A stretch of 8,839 nt of DNA, from NCBI GenBank assembly GCA_019419625.1, contig DXZO01000035.1, positions 1 through 8,839 on the forward strand. The letters run 5' to 3'. Shown here in pieces: positions 4,885 through 8,839 of this stretch. This DNA comes from Collinsella sp. Lineage in GTDB: Bacteria > Actinomycetota > Coriobacteriia > Coriobacteriales > Coriobacteriaceae. A program made the translations under genes and the position numbers. A model generated the notes under the pieces. It was not told the origin of the DNA. It saw nothing but the letters and a program-made list of their open reading frames with translations, and searched no databases. Numbering within the stretch: the stretch's first letter is position 1; each line of letters opens with the position of its first letter.

Positions 4885-6219
4885 TTAGTCCTCCATGCCG
4901 AGGTCGATCGTCGTGCCTTCGAACACCTTGTTAACGGTGCGGACGGCGCACATCTTGCCACACATGGTGCAGGTGCCCTCGGTGGCGGCGGGGGACTCCT
5001 CGTAGCGCTTCTTACCGGTGACCGGGTCGAGAGCACACTCCCACATGGCATCCCAGTCGAGCTTGCGGCGTGCCTGGCCCATCTTGTCGTCCATGTCGCG
5101 GGCGTGCGGCACCTTTTTGGCGATATCGGCGGCGTGTGCGGCGATCTTGGTGGCCATGAGGCCGTCGAGCACATCCTGGGCGTTAGGCAGGCATAGGTGC
5201 TCGGCCGGTGTCACGTAGCACAGGAAGTCGGCACCGGAGCTGGCGGAGATAGCGCCGCCGATGGCAGCGGTGATGTGGTCGTAGCCCACGCCGATATCGG
5301 TCACCAGCGGCCCGAGCACATAGAACGGGGCGTTGTGGCACAGGCGCTTCTGTAGCTTCATGTTGGCGGCGATCTCGTCGAGCGCCATGTGACCCGGGCC
5401 CTCGACCATGACCTGGACGCCGGCAGCCCAAGCGCGCTTGCACAGCTTGCCCAGCTCGATCATCTCGGCAGTCTCGGTGGCGTCGTTGGAGTCGTAGAGG
5501 CAGCCCGGGCGGCAGGAGTCGCCGAGCGAAATCGTCACGTCGTACTCGTGGCAGATCTCGAGCAGCTCGTCAAAGTACTCGTAGAAGGGGTTTTCGTTGC
5601 CGGTGACCTCCATCCAGCCAAACAGCAGCGAGCCGCCGCGGCTCACGATGTTCATGAGGCGGCCGGTCTCCTTAAAGGTCTTGGTGACCGACTTGTTGAT
5701 GCCGCAGTGGATGGTCATAAAGTCCACGCCGTCCTCGGCGTGCGCGCGCACGACCTCGAACAGGTCATCCTTGGTAAGCTTGACCAGCGGCTTTTCCATG
5801 TAGCCGATGGCGTCGTACATGGGGACGGTGCCCACCATGAGCGGCGTCTCGTCGATGAGCTGCTGGCGGAACTGGCGCGTCTTGCCCGAGTTGGAGAGGT
5901 CCATGATGGCGTCGGCGCCAAAGTCCTCGGCGATCTTGACCTTCTTCCATTCCTCGGCGGCATCGGCCTTGTCGCCCGAGATGCCCAAGTTCACGTTGAC
6001 CTTGGTGGACAGGCCCTCACCGACGCCAAAGGCGCGCATGCCTTTTTTGATGTGCACGATGTTGGCGGGAATGGCGATGCGGCCGTCGGCCACGCGCTCG
6101 CGGATGTACTCGGGGTCGCGATGCTCGCGCTCGGCGACTTCCTTCATCTGCGGTGTGATTTGCCCGGCGCGGGCGAAGTCGATTTGCGTGACGAGCTTGG
6201 GCTCGGTCTGTGTGCTCAT
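4885..6219 (-). CDS. thiC: phosphomethylpyrimidine synthase ThiC
   Basis: ThiC is the radical-SAM [4Fe-4S] enzyme that rearranges the purine intermediate AIR into HMP-P. The 444-residue protein is the short type, without the extra N-terminal region of the E. coli-like form (about 630 residues). Motifs include IMDLSNSG (105-112), MTIHCGI (168-174), SLGDSCRPGC (231-240), EGPGHM (273-278), DIGVGYDHI (308-316) and LCYVTPAEHL (333-342). The C-terminal cluster ligands are Cys417, Cys420 and Cys424 in CTMCGKMC, a CX2CX3C spacing, where the best-known enzymes have CX2CX4C. The start is ATG 6219, because the GAAGGGAG eight bases before it is the ribosome binding site. An earlier in-frame ATG at 6243 lies within the conserved core of the riboswitch and is not credible. 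A TPP riboswitch controls it. thiD follows on the same strand, so the pair covers HMP-PP synthesis. Confidence 0.97.
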   Translation of the reverse strand: MSTQTEPKLVTQIDFARAGQITPQMKEVAEREHRDPEYIRERVADGRIAIPANIVHIKKGMRAFGVGEGLSTKVNVNLGISGDKADAAEEWKKVKIAEDFGADAIMDLSNSGKTRQFRQQLIDETPLMVGTVPMYDAIGYMEKPLVKLTKDDLFEVVRAHAEDGVDFMTIHCGINKSVTKTFKETGRLMNIVSRGGSLLFGWMEVTGNENPFYEYFDELLEICHEYDVTISLGDSCRPGCLYDSNDATETAEMIELGKLCKRAWAAGVQVMVEGPGHMALDEIAANMKLQKRLCHNAPFYVLGPLVTDIGVGYDHITAAIGGAISASSGADFLCYVTPAEHLCLPNAQDVLDGLMATKIAAHAADIAKKVPHARDMDDKMGQARRKLDWDAMWECALDPVTGKKRYEESPAATEGTCTMCGKMCAVRTVNKVFEGTTIDLGMED

Positions 6220-6226
6220 TGGCACG

Positions 6227-6319
6227 GCTCCCTTCGTTGGCATTACCCATATCAGGTTTGCGGGTCAGGGCGGGCGCGCCCAATCTCAGCCTGCCGTCTT
6301 GTCCTGCAAGCTCCCCGTT
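6227..6319 (-). promoter_or_regulatory. TPP riboswitch (THI box) in the thiC leader
   Basis: Read on the minus strand the conserved THI elements occur in order. ACGGGGAGC (about 6311-6319) is the P2 5' side. GCTTGC and GCAGGC form a six-pair P3 stem. CTGAGA ends at 6284. ACCCG (6261-6265) is the P2 3' side. CCTGATATGGGTAATGCC (6239-6256) is the pyrophosphate-binding arm. CGAAGGGA closes at 6229. A palindrome GGGCGCGCCC (6272-6281) forms an extra stem between CTGAGA and ACCCG. The terminal GAAGGGAG is the thiC Shine-Dalgarno, so TPP binding should hide it and block translation. I see no separate terminator between aptamer and start. Confidence 0.93.
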
Positions 6320-6333
6320 ATGTCATGGGCTCA

Positions 6334-6364
6334 AGTATAGCCTGAATGGGTACGATTGGGCCAA
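6334..6364 (-). promoter_or_regulatory. candidate thiC promoter
   Basis: On the minus strand TATACT (6334-6339) is preceded, after a long 19-base spacer, by TTGGCC (6359-6364). Transcription would begin near 6327, a few bases before the first conserved riboswitch base, which fits well. The spacing and -35 match are poor, so the -10 box is the stronger part. Confidence 0.5.
6351..6356 (+). promoter_or_regulatory. candidate -10 box for the divergent membrane-protein gene
   Basis: TACGAT preceded by GGG lies 33 bases before the ATG at 6390. No clear -35 is seen. It falls between the -35 and -10 boxes proposed for thiC on the other strand, so the two promoters would overlap. Confidence 0.3.
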
Positions 6365-6389
6365 CGAGCGTGCCTGTGGGGAGGCGAAC

Positions 6390-6905
6390 ATGGAAGACAA
6401 GCATCTATATCGAGAGACGCAATGGGACGTATCGGCCGAGGAAAGCCGTGCGCACCATGGCCTTGTCGCGATTGGTTTTGCGGTGCTTGCCGTGTTGGTG
6501 ATTGCCTTTTGTATTTGGACGTTCGGCGGTCATGGCGGCGCCACCTGGGGGTTTGAAGCCGACGAGGGCCTGCCGATTATGACCATGAAAGTTTCTGGTG
6601 GCAACACGGTTGCCGCACCGGGTGACTATTGGTATCCGCACGACGAGTTTGTGCAGCTGCAGCTGAGCGGCGGGTCTATTCCGGGCGAAGAAATCGAACG
6701 CGTGACGTTTGATGCGACGCTCAAAACGCTGACGGTGGAGCTCAAAGATCAGGGAGACGTGCCCACGACCATGGACATTGCGCTGACGGAATGGCGCTTG
6801 GAGCCCCCGGCGGGCGCTGCGGTATCCGAGGTGGAGCACGTTAAGATTACCTACCGAGATGGCTCGACGAGCGAGATTGCAAAGGCCGATGGCTTGGCGG
6901 AGTAA
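6390..6905 (+). CDS. single-pass membrane protein of unknown function
   Basis: I do not recognise this 171-residue protein. A polar N-terminus of about 23 residues is followed by one hydrophobic helix at 24-46 (GLVAIGFAVLAVLVIAFCIW) and then a soluble domain of about 125 residues. That domain has a beta-rich pattern with alternating hydrophobic residues (VTFDATLKTLTVELKD, EWRLEPP, HVKITYRDGS) and is probably outside the membrane. There is no lipobox, no cleavage site typical of secreted proteins, and no known catalytic motif; the fold may be Ig-like or a small beta-sandwich. The frame is open back to 6210, but that part overlaps the thiC leader. GGGGAGG at 6378-6384 sets the ATG at 6390. It is divergent from thiC and ends 23 bases from the stop of yaaA, with no terminator visible between them. 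Confidence 0.75.
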   Translation: MEDKHLYRETQWDVSAEESRAHHGLVAIGFAVLAVLVIAFCIWTFGGHGGATWGFEADEGLPIMTMKVSGGNTVAAPGDYWYPHDEFVQLQLSGGSIPGEEIERVTFDATLKTLTVELKDQGDVPTTMDIALTEWRLEPPAGAAVSEVEHVKITYRDGSTSEIAKADGLAE

Positions 6906-6928
6906 CGGGGTGTTTGGAAACGGCGGGC

Positions 6929-7738
6929 CTATTGTGCCTGCGCGTTCATGAAAACCAGGGTGTTTTTGTCTGAAAGCTCGGGGATGTGCCGATAGCCGAT
7001 GTTGAATGCGGTAAGTTCGCTTGCATCCTCGAGCTTGTTTTCTGCCATCCACCGCACCATGGAGCCGCGCGCCTTTTTGCTGGCGGTCGACCGTTGGATG
7101 GGCTTCCCGTTGCGGATACCCTCGCCAAAGAGGCATGTGACGGCCGTGGCGTCGCCCGCGAGGTGGGGCAGAACGGTTTTGGCATACTCTACGCTGGCGA
7201 GGTTGACGATCGTAGCGTTGGAGCCCGCCGGAGCGATGGCCCGCGCGAGCTTGTCGTTCCAAAACGCGTAGAGGTCTCGGGCATCGTCAACGGCGAGCTT
7301 CGCGCCCATCTCCAGCCGATACGGTTCGACGGCATGAAAGGGACGAACGCACCCGTAGAGGCCGGAGAGGATCCACAGATGGTCTTGCAGCCAGGCGAGC
7401 TGCGCGGAATCCATCACCTCGGGTGCCATACTCTGGTATTGAATGCCGTGATAGGACATGACGGCAGGGGAGAGGTGACGGGCGAGTGCGGGATTGTCGA
7501 GATCGCCGCTTTTCAGGATGGGCCCGAACTCATGCAGGGTGTTGAGGCAAGGTCCCAGCAGTTTGTCACTCACGTTCCACAGCGCCTGCAGGCCGCCGCT
7601 GCCTTCATTCCGCTCGATATCTAGCAGTGCGCGGTGGAGGCGAGCCGTCTCGCGCACAAAGGGTGGGATGCCCAGGACTTCAAAAGCATCTTGGGCCGCG
7701 CGCATCTGCTTGGCGGGCGAAATGATGACCTGCAGCAT
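6929..7738 (-). CDS. yaaA: peroxide stress protein YaaA (DUF328)
   Basis: The 269-residue protein is YaaA. In E. coli, YaaA is induced by OxyR and limits intracellular free iron and oxidative damage during peroxide stress; the fold can bind DNA. Family motifs seen are the N-terminal VIISPAKQM, the central LSGLYGCVRPFHAVEPYRLEMGAKL (in two parts, LSGLYGCVRPF and PYRLEMGAKL), NLASVEYAKTV, and the C-terminal KKARGSMVRWM and FNIGYRH. The length is close to the E. coli protein. The open frame extends 67 codons upstream, but that stretch is the intergenic hairpin and the end of the aminopeptidase gene. AGGAGAG at 7742-7748 fixes the ATG at 7738. It lies downstream of the M18 gene on the same strand, separated by a long hairpin, and converges with the membrane-protein gene. 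I am sure of the family; the role in this organism is inferred. Confidence 0.94.
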   Translation of the reverse strand: MLQVIISPAKQMRAAQDAFEVLGIPPFVRETARLHRALLDIERNEGSGGLQALWNVSDKLLGPCLNTLHEFGPILKSGDLDNPALARHLSPAVMSYHGIQYQSMAPEVMDSAQLAWLQDHLWILSGLYGCVRPFHAVEPYRLEMGAKLAVDDARDLYAFWNDKLARAIAPAGSNATIVNLASVEYAKTVLPHLAGDATAVTCLFGEGIRNGKPIQRSTASKKARGSMVRWMAENKLEDASELTAFNIGYRHIPELSDKNTLVFMNAQAQ

Positions 7739-7753
7739 GGACTCTCCTCTGCC

Positions 7754-7828
7754 AAAAAGGAAGTTGCGGTGGAATACGGTCTGTTTTGGCCGTTTATGGG
7801 CCAGTTTAGTCCGTATTTCACCGCAACT
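7754..7828 (-). terminator. long hairpin between the M18 gene and yaaA
   Basis: Arms of 21 bases (7762-7782 and 7808-7828) pair with one wobble and one mismatch. The 25-base loop holds an inner TGGCC/GGCCA stem (7787-7791 and 7799-7803). On the minus strand TTTTT (7758-7754) follows three bases after the stem. It begins 13 bases past the aminopeptidase stop and its T-run ends five bases before the yaaA ribosome binding site. It could terminate the aminopeptidase transcript, act as an attenuator for yaaA, or be a dispersed palindromic element. Confidence 0.75.
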
Positions 7829-7841
7829 GACGAAGGGTTGG

Positions 7842-8839
7842 TTAGGCTCGCTCGATGAAGGCTTTGTAGCCGCGATAGGCCTCGTAGATATCGGCCTTGT
7901 TGGCGACCTCCCACAGGGCGTGCATGGACAGGACGGCAACGCCGGAGTCGATGACGTTCATGCCATACTTGGCCATGATGTAGGCAATGGTGCCGCCGCC
8001 GCCCGCGTTGACGCGACCGAGCTCACAGGTCTGGAAGTCCACGCCGGCCTCGTCCATGATGTCGCGGATGAGGGCCACGTACTCGGCGTCGGCGTCGTTG
8101 GAGCCGCCCTTGCCACGGCTGCCCGTGTACTTGTTAAAGCACAGGCCGCGACCCATAAAGGCGGCGTTCTTGGTCTCGAACTTGCCGGCATAGCCCGGGT
8201 CGAAGCCGGCAGACACGTCAGAGGAAAGCATGCGGCTGCGGGCGAGTGCGCGGCGCAGGGCCAGCGGGCTATTCTCGCCGGCGAGCGTCATGATCTCGGC
8301 GACGGTGTTCTCGAAGAAGCGGCTCGTCATGCCGGTGGCGCCTACGGAACCAATCTCCTCTTTGTCGACGATGAGCGTGATGCTCGTGCGCTCGACATTG
8401 GCCACGTTGATCTGGGCGAGCATGGAGGGGTAGGCGCAAACGCGGTCGTCATGGCCATAACCCAGAATCATAGAGCGGTCGAGGCCCATGTCGCGGGCGG
8501 GGCCGGCGGGCACGACCTCGATTTCGGCGGAGAGGAAGTCCTCCTCCTCGACGTCGTACTGCTCCTTAAGGATGTCCAGGAACATTTGCTTGACGGGCTC
8601 CTTGGGGGCGTCCTTGTCGTCCTCGTCAAACTTGACGGGGCGGCCGCCCACGATCACGTCGAGGATCTCGGCATCGACGGCGTCCTTGGCGGGCTTGGAC
8701 ATCTGCTCGCTCGAGAGGTGGATCAGCAGATCGGAGATGGTAAAGACCGGGTCGTCCGCCTTGTCGCCGATATTGATGTCGACGGTGGTACCGTCCTTTT
8801 TGCAGATGACGCCCACGAGTGCGAGCGGGGAGGCTACCC
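7842..8839 (-). CDS. M18 family aminopeptidase (N-terminus outside the window)
   Basis: This is a zinc metallopeptidase of the M18 family, in the clostridial-type subgroup, which removes N-terminal residues from peptides in the cytosol. About 332 residues are visible, and the frame stays open to the window edge (VASPLALVGVICKKDG and onward), so the first in-frame GTG at 8816 is not the start. Full-length relatives have roughly 450-480 residues. Counting from that GTG, metal and catalytic residues are seen in GYGHDDRVCAYP (Asp123 or Asp124), DKEEIGSVGATG (Glu153 and Glu154), SSDVSAGFDP (Asp200) and LSMHALWE (His299). The family's first histidine ligand must lie beyond the edge. NKYTGSRGKGGSNDAD and VNAGGGGTIAYIMAKYG are typical of the family's C-terminal half. 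The visible active site is intact. Substrate preference is not readable from this part. Confidence 0.93.
   Translation of the reverse strand, partial: VASPLALVGVICKKDGTTVDINIGDKADDPVFTISDLLIHLSSEQMSKPAKDAVDAEILDVIVGGRPVKFDEDDKDAPKEPVKQMFLDILKEQYDVEEEDFLSAEIEVVPAGPARDMGLDRSMILGYGHDDRVCAYPSMLAQINVANVERTSITLIVDKEEIGSVGATGMTSRFFENTVAEIMTLAGENSPLALRRALARSRMLSSDVSAGFDPGYAGKFETKNAAFMGRGLCFNKYTGSRGKGGSNDADAEYVALIRDIMDEAGVDFQTCELGRVNAGGGGTIAYIMAKYGMNVIDSGVAVLSMHALWEVANKADIYEAYRGYKAFIERA

Noticed and set aside
5389..6345. 318-codon open frame on the plus strand across thiC
   Set aside because: Mirror image of the thiC codon pattern, with a repetitive Val/Leu/Asp/His composition. It also runs through the TPP riboswitch, so it is not a gene.
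6405..7262. 285-codon minus-strand frame overlapping the membrane-protein gene and yaaA
   Set aside because: It overlaps yaaA in another frame and is antisense to the 6390 gene. The Arg-rich translation is typical of a shadow frame.
7739..7939. Upstream start for yaaA
   Set aside because: The extra 67 codons are the intergenic hairpin and the out-of-frame end of the aminopeptidase gene; AGGAGAG before 7738 marks the family-typical start.

Overview
The window looks like ordinary chromosome from a high-GC anaerobe-type actinobacterium. The short thiC with a clostridial-style C-terminus, the clostridial-type M18 aminopeptidase, the overall codon use and the compact gene layout fit Coriobacteriia, most likely something close to Collinsella. 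This taxonomic placement is inference from protein character. I see no mobile element, CRISPR array, rRNA or tRNA.

Left half, plus strand: the 3' end of an unassigned gene (1-251); a seven-helix Bax-inhibitor-1/YetJ-type membrane protein (332-1027) closed by a UUCG-loop terminator; a divergent PARG-type macrodomain protein (1168-2301) with an acidic insert and an altered catalytic motif, closed by a strong terminator; an SGNH arylesterase/acyltransferase (2380-3039) closed by a third hairpin; and a pentapeptide-repeat protein (3119-3730) with 30 consecutive repeats and a cysteine ladder. A terminator-like hairpin follows each of these four complete genes, so they appear to be mostly single-gene transcription units.

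Middle, minus strand: thiC (4885-6219) followed by thiD (3876-4706). Together they make and phosphorylate the pyrimidine half of thiamin (HMP-P to HMP-PP). A THI-box/TPP riboswitch (about 6227-6319) precedes thiC, and its last conserved segment supplies the thiC ribosome binding site, so TPP probably blocks thiC translation. The 178-base thiC-thiD gap holds a GC-rich hairpin, a TATAAT box and two small repeats, so thiD may also have its own promoter.

Right part: a single-pass membrane protein of unknown function (6390-6905, plus strand) is divergent from thiC and shares a very tight promoter region with it. Converging on it is yaaA (6929-7738, minus strand), a peroxide-stress/iron-protection protein. 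Upstream of yaaA is an M18 aminopeptidase (7842 to the window edge, minus strand, N-terminus missing). A long hairpin fills the gap between the aminopeptidase stop and the yaaA ribosome binding site.

Most of the window is housekeeping. The points most worth a second look are the catalytic Glu-to-Ala change in the PARG-type protein, the same-face cysteine ladder in the pentapeptide protein, and the hairpin directly in front of yaaA.
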